Shown here piece by piece: positions 25,662-33,703 of a DNA stretch of 64,000 nt (positions are counted from its first letter, which is position 1; every line of letters begins with the position of its first letter). Under the pieces are notes generated by a model. The model was not told where the DNA came from and ran no database searches. It saw nothing but the letters and a program-made list of their open reading frames with translations. The stretch covers positions 11,972 through 75,971 of the forward strand of contig CAZNIT010000021.1 of assembly GCA_964573205.1 (NCBI GenBank). The letters run 5' to 3'. This DNA comes from QNZT01 sp964573205. GTDB taxonomy: Bacteria; Campylobacterota; Campylobacteria; Campylobacterales; QNZT01. The translations under genes were made by a program, and so were the position numbers.

Positions 25662-26576
25662 ATGGTACCGGAGGAGATAAAACAGTTTGCGGATATTAGA
25701 ACGAAGGCTAGAGCCTATTTTTGCTATATACTAAATCGTACGATTCCGAACTACTTGCCGAATCAATCGCTTGATGTGATAATAAGGGGATTGAAAAATA
25801 TCCAAAAAGAACTTCCTCGTTATCAATCGATTTACGTGCTTGACGCAAAAGGAGTACAAGTTATTCACAACCTCTCCAATAATCCGAAGTATCGTATCGG
25901 AAAAGATGTCAATAGAAGTACTAGAGCTTACTATTATAGAGTTGCTAGAGAGAAAAAGTGTATTTTGACAAATCCGTATCCGTCGCTTTTGACGAACGAT
26001 CTTACCGTGACGGCGGCTTATCCCGTCTATGACGCCAATAAAAAATTAAAATATATCGTTTGTATAGATATAGCGTTAAAAGATGTTTTGAAGATCGCTC
26101 AAAACACATCTCTTGAGTCAGTTTTTCATTATGTTAGTAAAACTTCCTATTTTCTCTTTTCCGGAGCTCTTTTGTTTATAGCGTTTTTGCTCTTTTTCCA
26201 TGGTCTTGAGAGTGTATTTATTCATGGGTTTTCAATTGAAAAGCTTGAGATAAAGGAGATGTTCGAGGCAACTATTTTAATAACCCTCGCACTTGCTATT
26301 TTCGATCTGGTAAAGACAATTTTCGAAGAGGAAGTTTTAGGTCATCATGTAGGTAAAAATAAAGATATCCACAGAACGATGATTCGATTTTTAGGCTCTA
26401 TTGTTATAGCTCTCTCTATCGAAGCATTGATGCTTGTGTTTAAATTCGCTCTTATGAGTCCTGAAAAGATCATGTATGCCGTATTATTGATATGCGGTGT
26501 AGCTATTTTGCTTGCCGGGCTTGCGTTTTATCTAAAATCTACGGAATCCAGAGAGAAAAGAGGAGAAGATGAATGA
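25662..26576 (+). CDS. PDC/Cache-like sensory membrane protein
   Basis: A 304-residue protein. Residues about 40-150 show a PDC-type sensor fold (SIYVLDAKGVQVIH, RIGKDVNRSTRAYYYRVA, TVTAAYPVYD, YIVCIDIAL), followed by four hydrophobic helices (about 160-182, 203-222, 243-263, 268-290). No output domain such as HAMP, kinase or MCP is present, and there is no hydrophobic segment before the sensor fold. The topology is therefore unusual. It may act by contacting another sensor. Its stop overlaps the ATG of the small CPXCG gene. Confidence 0.75.
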   Translation: MVPEEIKQFADIRTKARAYFCYILNRTIPNYLPNQSLDVIIRGLKNIQKELPRYQSIYVLDAKGVQVIHNLSNNPKYRIGKDVNRSTRAYYYRVAREKKCILTNPYPSLLTNDLTVTAAYPVYDANKKLKYIVCIDIALKDVLKIAQNTSLESVFHYVSKTSYFLFSGALLFIAFLLFFHGLESVFIHGFSIEKLEIKEMFEATILITLALAIFDLVKTIFEEEVLGHHVGKNKDIHRTMIRFLGSIVIALSIEALMLVFKFALMSPEKIMYAVLLICGVAILLAGLAFYLKSTESREKRGEDE

Positions 26577-26763
26577 TATGTGATTTGACGGAGCATTTTT
26601 TTTCTGTCCGTATTGCTTGGAGAGAATTTCGATGATTTTAGATCCCGATATGAGCGGTGAGGAGTATGTCGAGGATTGTCAAGTTTGCTGTAGTCCCATT
26701 GGAATCGTTTTTGTACTTAAAAACGACGATATTGTTAGTTTCGAAGTTAAAAAGCTTCAATGA
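26573..26763 (+). pseudogene. CPXCG-type cysteine-rich protein, frameshifted at a T8 run
   Basis: The ATG at 26573 overlaps the previous stop codon (ATGA) and opens MICDLTEHFF. The frame then runs into an early stop. One frame over, the sequence continues as CPYCLERISMILDPDM, then EDCQVCCSPIGIV, and ends at the TGA 26761-26763, which matches the small family of CPXCG-motif proteins of about 60 residues. The two halves are joined by eight consecutive T bases (about 26598-26605); nine would restore one frame. Either the gene is broken, or phase-variable slippage or a sequencing error occurred. If intact, it would be a small zinc-ribbon-like protein. Confidence 0.7.
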
Positions 26764-26764
26764 G

Positions 26765-27433
26765 TCATATGGTCAGCTTATATCCTACTCCGTATTGAGT
26801 TTTTAGATATCTTGGGTTTTTGCTCTCTTTTTCAATCTTGGATCTAATATTTTTGATATGATAATCAAGAGCCCTGTGCGAGCTTACGGATGATAGAGTT
26901 TCTGTCAATATCTCTCTAGTGACCGTTTTATTTTTGTTTTTGAGCAGAATTTGAAAAATTTCAAATTCTATCGGAGTCAGATCGATCGCTTTTGTTTGAA
27001 AATATAGCTGAGAATTTTTTATGCGAAAGATATCGCGTTTGTCTTTATCTTTTTTAGGCACGCATACTTTACTGCATCTGCTAAGATGTGCCCATATTCT
27101 CGCCTCTAGCTCCAACAAGTCGATAGGTTTGACCATATAGTCGTTCGCTCCGTATCGAAAAGCCCTGATTTTGGTTGTCGTATCCGCTATCGCGCTGATA
27201 ACTATGATAGGCAAACTTGAAGATTCATCGCTTTTTAAAAGCTCAAATCCGTCGAAATCCGGTAGATCGAGATCAAGCAGTAGTAGATCGAACTCTTTTT
27301 GATTTAGAAACGAAATACCGCTGGAGATCGAATCTGTATGCTCTACTTCGAAGCCATAACCGGTTAAAAATTCGACTATATATTTGGCGGCGGTCATATC
27401 GTCTTCGATATATAAAATTTTTACCCTGTTCAT
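26765..27433 (-). CDS. OmpR-family response regulator
   Basis: A 222-residue DNA-binding regulator. The receiver (about 1-120) has the acidic pair in YIEDD, the phosphoacceptor in LLLLDLDLPDFDGFE, and the conserved lysine in YMVKPIDLLE. The winged-helix domain (about 130-222) has TPIEFEIFQILLKN and RYLKTQYGVGYKL. It is divergent from the REC-PAS-EAL gene across a 184-base gap and has no neighbouring kinase, so its partner is elsewhere. Its stop lies one base from the end of the CPXCG gene. Confidence 0.9.
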   Translation of the reverse strand: MNRVKILYIEDDMTAAKYIVEFLTGYGFEVEHTDSISSGISFLNQKEFDLLLLDLDLPDFDGFELLKSDESSSLPIIVISAIADTTTKIRAFRYGANDYMVKPIDLLELEARIWAHLSRCSKVCVPKKDKDKRDIFRIKNSQLYFQTKAIDLTPIEFEIFQILLKNKNKTVTREILTETLSSVSSHRALDYHIKNIRSKIEKESKNPRYLKTQYGVGYKLTI

Positions 27434-27546
27434 ATTTATCCTTTTTGGCTCAGATTCCTAAGATTTTATACTGATTTAACTTAGATTTATACTATATACT
27501 ATTTTTCAAGGGTATCGATACATAAGTTTTTAACTTTCAATTGTTT

Positions 27547-27552
27547 TATAAT
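27547..27552 (+). promoter_or_regulatory. putative -10 of the REC-PAS-EAL gene
   Basis: A TATAAT preceded by TTGTTT lies 65 bases before the start of the EAL protein gene, within the divergent gap 27434-27617. No -35 is obvious. Confidence 0.35.
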
Positions 27553-27617
27553 CATCTGTCTCCGCTAAATTCTTATGTATTCGGTACCCGCTCTTATAAA
27601 AACGACAGGATATCGGT

Positions 27618-29594
27618 ATGGACTCTGACGAGAGTATCTTAAACTTCATCTCGAAACTAAGACTCTTGTATGTCGAAAATGATGAACTCTCAAGAGAGCT
27701 TACGCTCAAAATATTGAAAGAGCTTTTTGACGAAGTGGTTGTTGCCGTCGATGCGAAAGAGGGATTAAGGAGATTTAGAGAGAATCGGATCGATTTGGTC
27801 ATAAGCGATATAGTCATGAAAGATATCGACGGATTGGAGCTTATTCGGCGGATAAAAGATATAGACGATCAAATACCGATCATATTGCTTTCGGGATATG
27901 ACGATACCGACTATTTCATAAAAGCCATAGAGTTAGGAACCGATGCGTACATATTAAAACCGCTAGAGATCGATAAACTTCTCTTCTCTCTTAAAAAAGT
28001 CGCATCTAAGTTCAAGATGCTGAAAGAAGCACAAGAGAGTATAAGTCTTTTAAAACAGTACCAAATGATAGTCGATAGTAGTTCCATAGTTTCGAAAACC
28101 GATGTAAACGGTGTTATTACATATGTGAACGAGGCTTTTTGCGATATATCAGGATATGAAAAAGATGAACTTATCGGAAAAAATCATAATATAGTTCGCC
28201 ATCCGGACGAATCTTCCGAAGTATTTAGAAATCTTTGGTATGTTATAAAAAAGGAAAAAAAGATATGGCGCGGAATCATCAAAAATCTCAAAAAAGATAA
28301 AACTCCCTATTTTGTAAAGGCTACTATCGCACCTATACTTGACAAAGATAACAAGATAGTCGAGTTTATAGCTCTAAGAGATGATATAAGCGACATCATG
28401 AGTCGCCAAAGAGAGTTCGACAATCAAATATCTCTGCTTGATAATCCCGTGATAGTCTATATGAAACTTGAAGACTTCTCTTCTATTGAGGATTTTTATG
28501 ACAATGAAACGGTCAATCTCATACAAGAGAGAGTAAAAGGCGCTTTGCAAAAAAGTATGCAAGAGTACGGCGTGCTTTACGGAAAAATATACCAGTTGAG
28601 GTATGGAGAGTTTGCTATCGCCTTCGAATATATGCTGATAGAGGAAGATGTAAAAGAGTTTATTAGAAATTTAAAAAATTTTCAAAACGAAATTAGAGAC
28701 AAAATAGTTAGCATAAGAGGTCTGCAATATCAAATTTGCTTACTTGTAAGTGTCGCGTACAAAAACGAAAATATTCTCGAAAGTGCGAGAATAGGAATCA
28801 AGAAACTTCAATTTATGAAAAAAGCGTTCATCATTTCCAACAATTTCGCACAAATAGAGAAGACAAATGCCAGAAAAAATCTTGAAACCATCGCAACTAT
28901 AAAAAACGCTATCCAGAATGAAACGATAGTGTCACATTTTCAACCTATCGTATGCAATAGTACGAAAAAGGTGGTTCGATACGAGTCTTTGGTTCGACTC
29001 TTGAATGAACAAAAAGACCTCTTGTATCCTTGTGATTTTTTGGAAGTTGCAAAAAAAGGGAAATATTACTTTCAACTTACTAAAATAGTTTTGGAAAATT
29101 CGTTTAAAGTGTTAAACGATTATGATATAGATATAGCCATAAATCTATCCATAAAAGATTTGTATTCCCCAAGTATCAGAAAAATTATAGACAACCTTTT
29201 GAGATCGTATTCAAAACATACGAAAAGAGTTACTTTCGAGTTGCTTGAAGATGAAGATATCAAAAATTTCAATACGATTTCGTCTTTCATAAAAAGTATC
29301 AAGAAACGAGGAGTCAAAATAGCTATAGATGATTTTGGAAGCGGTTATTCCAACTATGAAAGACTGCTAAATTATCGACCTGATATTCTCAAAATAGACG
29401 GATCTCTTATAAGAAATCTCGATAAAAACAGTTACTCCCTTTCTATTGTAAAGACAATCGTTTCATTCGCGAAAGATCAAAATATCCTCACAACCGCCGA
29501 ATTCGTCGAAAACGAGTCGATTTTCAACATCGTACGAGAACTTGGAATCGACTACTCGCAAGGATATTTTTTCGGAAAATCAAAAGCCATTTGA
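27618..29594 (+). CDS. c-di-GMP signalling protein: REC-PAS-degenerate GGDEF-EAL
   Basis: A 658-residue cytoplasmic protein. The receiver (about 10-125) holds Asp in VISDIVMKDIDG and Lys in YILKPLEID. A PAS domain (about 150-265) with FCDISGYEKDELIGKNHN follows. The GGDEF position reads RYGEF, so no cyclase activity is expected. The EAL domain (about 430-655) retains Glu in RYESLVR (ESL for EAL), Asn in AINLS, the DD pair in IDDFGSGYS, Lys in LKIDGSL and Gln in YSQGYF, so phosphodiesterase activity is plausible. It would lower c-di-GMP in response to phosphorylation or a PAS ligand. The neighbouring OmpR-like regulator is divergent. Confidence 0.9.
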   Translation: MDSDESILNFISKLRLLYVENDELSRELTLKILKELFDEVVVAVDAKEGLRRFRENRIDLVISDIVMKDIDGLELIRRIKDIDDQIPIILLSGYDDTDYFIKAIELGTDAYILKPLEIDKLLFSLKKVASKFKMLKEAQESISLLKQYQMIVDSSSIVSKTDVNGVITYVNEAFCDISGYEKDELIGKNHNIVRHPDESSEVFRNLWYVIKKEKKIWRGIIKNLKKDKTPYFVKATIAPILDKDNKIVEFIALRDDISDIMSRQREFDNQISLLDNPVIVYMKLEDFSSIEDFYDNETVNLIQERVKGALQKSMQEYGVLYGKIYQLRYGEFAIAFEYMLIEEDVKEFIRNLKNFQNEIRDKIVSIRGLQYQICLLVSVAYKNENILESARIGIKKLQFMKKAFIISNNFAQIEKTNARKNLETIATIKNAIQNETIVSHFQPIVCNSTKKVVRYESLVRLLNEQKDLLYPCDFLEVAKKGKYYFQLTKIVLENSFKVLNDYDIDIAINLSIKDLYSPSIRKIIDNLLRSYSKHTKRVTFELLEDEDIKNFNTISSFIKSIKKRGVKIAIDDFGSGYSNYERLLNYRPDILKIDGSLIRNLDKNSYSLSIVKTIVSFAKDQNILTTAEFVENESIFNIVRELGIDYSQGYFFGKSKAI

Positions 29595-29602
29595 AGTGAG
29601 AA

Positions 29603-30028
29603 CTATAGATATTCTCTTACTAGTTGAAGTATTTGCTCTTGTGCCAATGCCCCACTGACTCTGTTTACCTCTTTTGCGTTTTTGAATATAATGACGGTAG
29701 GTATCCCCTGTATGCCGAATCGTGCCGCCAAGGCTTGATTTTCTTCCGTGTTCACTTTGATAAATCTGGCTTTTAGCGGAAATTCGGAAGCCGCGGATGT
29801 AAAGGCGGGAGCCATCATCCGACAAGGACCGCACCAGTTTGCCCAAAAATCAACTACGACAGGGATATCGTTTCCTTCTATATGTTTTGAAAACGCCAAG
29901 CTATCTACGTCTTTTGGTTGGGTATCTAAAAGAGAGCCTTTGCAGTTTCCGCAGTTGGCTTTGTTGTAATGATCTTTAACTGGAATTCTATTTGTCTTTA
30001 GACAGTGCGGACAGACGACATTGATCAT
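29603..30028 (-). CDS. trxC: thioredoxin 2 (TrxC-type)
   Basis: A 141-residue cytoplasmic disulfide reductase. The N-terminal zinc finger has two CXXC pairs, CPHC and CGNC. The thioredoxin domain shows WANWCGPCRMMAP and the cis-proline segment GIPTVIIF. TrxC enzymes are more oxidation-resistant and reactive toward stress. It is convergent with the EAL gene (eight bases apart). A 14-bp hairpin lies immediately upstream of its AAGGAG ribosome-binding site. Confidence 0.92.
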   Translation of the reverse strand: MINVVCPHCLKTNRIPVKDHYNKANCGNCKGSLLDTQPKDVDSLAFSKHIEGNDIPVVVDFWANWCGPCRMMAPAFTSAASEFPLKARFIKVNTEENQALAARFGIQGIPTVIIFKNAKEVNRVSGALAQEQILQLVREYL

Positions 30029-30043
30029 GAGGTCTCCTTATTT

Positions 30044-30075
30044 GTTAAAATTTGGGATGTTTCCCAAATTTTAAC
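30044..30075 (-). terminator. 14-bp perfect hairpin between lipoprotein gene and trxC
   Basis: GTTAAAATTTGGGA at 30044-30057 and its exact complement at 30062-30075 enclose a 4-base loop. It follows the stop of the lipoprotein gene on the minus strand and precedes trxC by about 15 bases. The AT-rich outer stem provides T residues, so it may act as a terminator for the OmpA/lipoprotein transcript, or as a trxC leader structure. Confidence 0.65.
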
Positions 30076-30091
30076 ATTTTAAGGTTAACGA

Positions 30092-31423
30092 CTATTTTAT
30101 ATAATCGGATGCGGCGCGGAAACCTATCGCCTGTGTACCGTTATCCGCATAAGAGATACTATAACGCAAGTCGATAAATCCGGTACCTATGATCGCAAGT
30201 GCGGTATTAGAAGTCATACCTATTTCACCGTTTGTATTTGAGCCTACATAAGCTAGATTTTCAGGGTTTTTAGTGATACTCATACCGCCCCAACTCGTAC
30301 TTGCAAAAGGTAGCTTTACAAGGGTGCTGGTGAACTCTTTTACCCCGCTTTGAAGTGCATAAATCTCCCTCGCATACTCCTCTTCGACATTCGGATCGTA
30401 GTCGATGACGGAGTTGTTTACTTTGTTGTTGTTTAAAAGTTTTATGACATGAGTGTATTGAGCCAGACTTGGAAGTCCTATGGGAAGAGCTCCTTGAATC
30501 TGCGAATTATCCAGTATATACGCCGCTTCAAATCCGTATATTCCTTTGATCGGATCATATGGACTGAGTTTTAAATCAGCTTTGAAAAGAGGAGTTCCCG
30601 ATTTGTCCGCACTTAAAAATCCACTAGGTTCTTCACCGGTGATCATTTTAAAATATTTTTTTACTATTGTCGGAAAATTTATATTTTCATCAAGTCTTTC
30701 GTCACCTTGTCTCGCTTCATATTTGCTCATCCAAAAACCGCCTTTATCATCGACGGCCGGAATATAAATAAATCCGTTATCCTCCATCAGCATTCCAACG
30801 GGTGTCTCATATATCCAAGGCGCTCTATCGTTTTTATTCAGAGGTTTTGTTTTATCGTCGTTCGTTTCTACGATATTTTGTTTCGTGTCCCAGTCACTGT
30901 CGTTCATAGGATCTAACGCGTCTATCTTGTCGCCCTTATCCGTGAACTCGTTGTGGTGGGTGTTTGCGGGTTCTTTTCCTTCAAAGTCTTTGATGGAGAT
31001 GGGTTTATCGACTTTTAGAGTTTCGTTTTCTATATCATATGCTTTATGACCGGCTGTCACGACATCCCCGCTTTCGGTTACGGTCTCATCTTTATATGTT
31101 CCGATTACTTCGATACCGTCTTTGACACCGTCGCCGTCGCTGTCGTCTCTCTTTGGATCGGTACCGATCACTTTGACTTCCAGTCCGTCGTCAAGTCCGT
31201 CGTCGTCCGTATCCGCATCCGCCGGATCGGTTCCAAGTTCTTGCTCTTGTCCATTTGTTAGATTATCGTCATCGTCGTCGGCATTCGGATCGATTACTAC
31301 ATTTCCCGATTCGTTGATATCCGATATCGCAAATATCGCTCTATCGTCTATACATCCGGAAAAAGATATTATATATGCGCATACAAGTGTGGATAGTAAA
31401 CTTTTTGTTATTAGATCTTTCAT
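30092..31423 (-). CDS. lipoprotein with calcium-type Asp repeats and a C-terminal FGE/lectin-like domain
   Basis: A 443-residue lipoprotein; the lipobox is FSGC at about residue 24. The segment about 45-125 is rich in D-x-D-x-D-G repeats (DADTDDDGLDDGLE, DSDGDGVKDG), the thrombospondin type 3-like calcium-binding motif. The C-terminal about 230 residues (IYIPAVDDKGGFWMSKYEA, GLPSLAQYTHVI, GVKEFTST, ASTSWGG, IGFRAAS) follow the formylglycine-generating/C-type-lectin-like fold but lack the catalytic cysteines. Its ATG overlaps the stop of the OmpA gene by one base, so the two are co-translated. It probably sits on the outer membrane beside the OmpA protein, with a binding function. Confidence 0.75.
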   Translation of the reverse strand: MKDLITKSLLSTLVCAYIISFSGCIDDRAIFAISDINESGNVVIDPNADDDDDNLTNGQEQELGTDPADADTDDDGLDDGLEVKVIGTDPKRDDSDGDGVKDGIEVIGTYKDETVTESGDVVTAGHKAYDIENETLKVDKPISIKDFEGKEPANTHHNEFTDKGDKIDALDPMNDSDWDTKQNIVETNDDKTKPLNKNDRAPWIYETPVGMLMEDNGFIYIPAVDDKGGFWMSKYEARQGDERLDENINFPTIVKKYFKMITGEEPSGFLSADKSGTPLFKADLKLSPYDPIKGIYGFEAAYILDNSQIQGALPIGLPSLAQYTHVIKLLNNNKVNNSVIDYDPNVEEEYAREIYALQSGVKEFTSTLVKLPFASTSWGGMSITKNPENLAYVGSNTNGEIGMTSNTALAIIGTGFIDLRYSISYADNGTQAIGFRAASDYIK

Positions 31424-32622
31424 TATTTCTCTCCTGCGTCAATGTATTGTGGATAGGTAAGTCTAACTTCGGTTCTTCTGTTTAGAGCCATACCTTCCGC
31501 CGTTTTGTTCGAGGCTATCGGTTCTCTTTCGCCTCTTCCTTCGGTCGAGAGTCTCGAAGCGCTGACTCCGTACTCGATTAGAGCGTCTCTAACCGCTTTC
31601 GCTCTTCTTTTAGAAAGTGCCATATTGTACTGGTCGCTTCCACGCCAATCGGTATGACCGATGATATGAACCAAGCTTCCCTTGTTGTTGATCAAAAATT
31701 CAGCGAATTTTTTTACTAAAGGTCTGGAGTAATCGGTTATGTTCGCTTTATCCGTAGCGAAGTGAATCATCAAGTTCGCCTTGACGGGACAACCTTTGTC
31801 ATCGACGCTAAAGTCGCACGGAGTGTTCGGACATTGATCGAGGCTGTCTTCTATGCCGTCTCTATCTCTATCCGGTCCGTCTATTTTTATCGGGCATTCG
31901 TTTCCTTCAAGCGAAGTGATCTCTTTTATGACTTCCACTTTCGGTTCCGGAAGCGGGCAACCTGATCCATCGACTCTCGTTCCTTTTGGTGTATCCGGAC
32001 ATTTGTCGAATTGATCCATAACACCGTCTCCGTCGCTATCAATCAAGACCGGTTTTGGCTGCTCTATATGTCCGAATGGGATGGCAAAGCCCAGTACGGT
32101 AATAAGCTCGTTATCTTCCGATCGTCCTTTGACCGTTTCACCGCCTAGAATTTGAAGAAGTTTCACTTCGAGTCTCGCTACGAAACTATTGTTTCTAAAG
32201 CGGTATCCGACACCGGCTCCACCTTGGATGAACGGATGACTCTCGAAACCTTTCGTATCGTCCGTGACATATTCGTAACCCGCACCTACTAGGGCGTAGG
32301 GGAAAAAGTTAGTTGTGTTCGGGAACTCGTAAACGCCGTTTATCGAGCCTTTTAGAAGAGAGTTTACCTCTTCCGCTTTAAGACCGTCAAGAAGTTTCTC
32401 TTTATCCGTTATACGAACGTATTCGAAATCGAATCTAGGTTTAATTTTGTACTTGTTCATCTGAAAAGTCATTCCGAACGTTGCGTTTTTCAGGTTTATA
32501 CCGCCGTCGTTTTTAATAGAAGTAGCCCCCATATTTACGCCGATTTCGTAGGCTCTGGGGTCTGCCGCACCGAGTAAGGATGTAGCTAGCAATACACTAA
32601 CGATAACTCTTTTCATCCGCAA
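31423..32622 (-). CDS. OmpA-family outer membrane protein with calcium-type repeats
   Basis: A 399-residue protein with a signal peptide ending near LLGAADP. The N-terminal about 190 residues form a beta-barrel. Two thrombospondin type 3-like repeats follow (DSDGDGVMDQFDKCP and DRDRDGIEDSLDQCP), then an OmpA/MotB peptidoglycan-binding domain (ATDKANITDYSRPLV, IIGHTDWRGSDQYNMALSKRRA). It links outer membrane and peptidoglycan, and Ca2+ may stabilise the linker. It is co-transcribed with the lipoprotein downstream. Confidence 0.9.
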   Translation of the reverse strand: MRMKRVIVSVLLATSLLGAADPRAYEIGVNMGATSIKNDGGINLKNATFGMTFQMNKYKIKPRFDFEYVRITDKEKLLDGLKAEEVNSLLKGSINGVYEFPNTTNFFPYALVGAGYEYVTDDTKGFESHPFIQGGAGVGYRFRNNSFVARLEVKLLQILGGETVKGRSEDNELITVLGFAIPFGHIEQPKPVLIDSDGDGVMDQFDKCPDTPKGTRVDGSGCPLPEPKVEVIKEITSLEGNECPIKIDGPDRDRDGIEDSLDQCPNTPCDFSVDDKGCPVKANLMIHFATDKANITDYSRPLVKKFAEFLINNKGSLVHIIGHTDWRGSDQYNMALSKRRAKAVRDALIEYGVSASRLSTEGRGEREPIASNKTAEGMALNRRTEVRLTYPQYIDAGEK

Positions 32623-32697
32623 TCCTTTAATATATAATTTGTAAATAATCTCATGTTAGCGCTTTTAAGTTAAAAAAAGCATTAACTTTTAAGATAA

Positions 32698-33621
32698 TTA
32701 TAGTTTTATTTTACCTGAGTTAATATCTTGATTAAAATAATTGCCTATTTTATTTATTAAGTCATCTTTAAGTAGTTTGATTTTTTGAGGAAATTGTGAA
32801 GCGTTAAAACTGTTTTGGCGTTTTGCGAGTTGAAGGGTGTGAGTGTTGATTCGTTCACTCAAGGTGTTTAAGTCTATCTTACCGTCAAGATAGTCGAGAG
32901 TCTCCTTTATACCAATGGCTTTCATAGGATTGGGAAGACGGGTGTATTTGGTTTCAAGATAAAAAACCTCTTCTATCAATCCGGAGTCAATCATGTTTTT
33001 CGTTCTCTTTTTTATGCGTTCTTTTAGACTGTTTTTGTCTATTTGAATTTCGAAAACGGTTATATCGTTTATAATAGGCACTCTTTTATTAAGTCTGAAA
33101 AACTCCGAAGCGTTCATATCGTTTTCATAGTAAATTTCATACCATTTTCGGATACGATAATTGTCGTTTTTCGAGAGTTTTTTTGCATATAACGGGTCTT
33201 TTTTCATAAGAAATTCATATGCTTTGGTGAGGTTTTTCAATCTTTGATTCACTTTATCTTTTGTTGTACATGAGATGTTGACTTTCGGACTTAGTCCGTC
33301 GATCATCGATTTTAGATAAAAGCTCGTTCCTCCCGTTATAATGAGATGTTTTCGCTCTTTTTGACTTAGCTCTTTCGCCTCTTTATAAAGGTCGAAAAAG
33401 GTTGCGGCACTGAAATAATCGTCGATTTTCATAACGTCGATACCGAAATGCTTTATACCCTGTCTCTCTTTTGGCGTCGGTTTCGCCGATACTATATCGA
33501 CCTCTTTGTATATGGAGAGGGAATCAAGAGATAGAATATTCGCATCGTGTTTTTTCGCGATTTCTACTGCAAGAGCCGATTTTCCCGATGCGGTGGTGCC
33601 TAGTATCGCTATTTCTTTCAT
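32698..33621 (-). CDS. miaA: tRNA dimethylallyltransferase MiaA
   Basis: A 307-residue tRNA-modifying enzyme that puts a dimethylallyl group on A37. The P-loop GTTASGKSALA (9-19), SAKPTPKERQGI, ITGGTSFYLK and AIGIKETLDYL are present. The length is normal. It is divergent from recQ, with an 82-base promoter gap, and its stop is followed by the small AAGTTAA/TTAACTT inverted repeat. Confidence 0.93.
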   Translation of the reverse strand: MKEIAILGTTASGKSALAVEIAKKHDANILSLDSLSIYKEVDIVSAKPTPKERQGIKHFGIDVMKIDDYFSAATFFDLYKEAKELSQKERKHLIITGGTSFYLKSMIDGLSPKVNISCTTKDKVNQRLKNLTKAYEFLMKKDPLYAKKLSKNDNYRIRKWYEIYYENDMNASEFFRLNKRVPIINDITVFEIQIDKNSLKERIKKRTKNMIDSGLIEEVFYLETKYTRLPNPMKAIGIKETLDYLDGKIDLNTLSERINTHTLQLAKRQNSFNASQFPQKIKLLKDDLINKIGNYFNQDINSGKIKL

Positions 33622-33703
33622 AAGGCGGATTATAACAGAAATAGTATTATTTCAAAATGAAATATAATTTTACCTTTTTGCCGTTTTTAGTTACAATATA
33701 TTT

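Noticed and set aside
32665..32687. AAGTTAA/TTAACTT inverted repeat as terminator of miaA
   Set aside because: Seven AT-only base pairs without a T-run; too weak to call.
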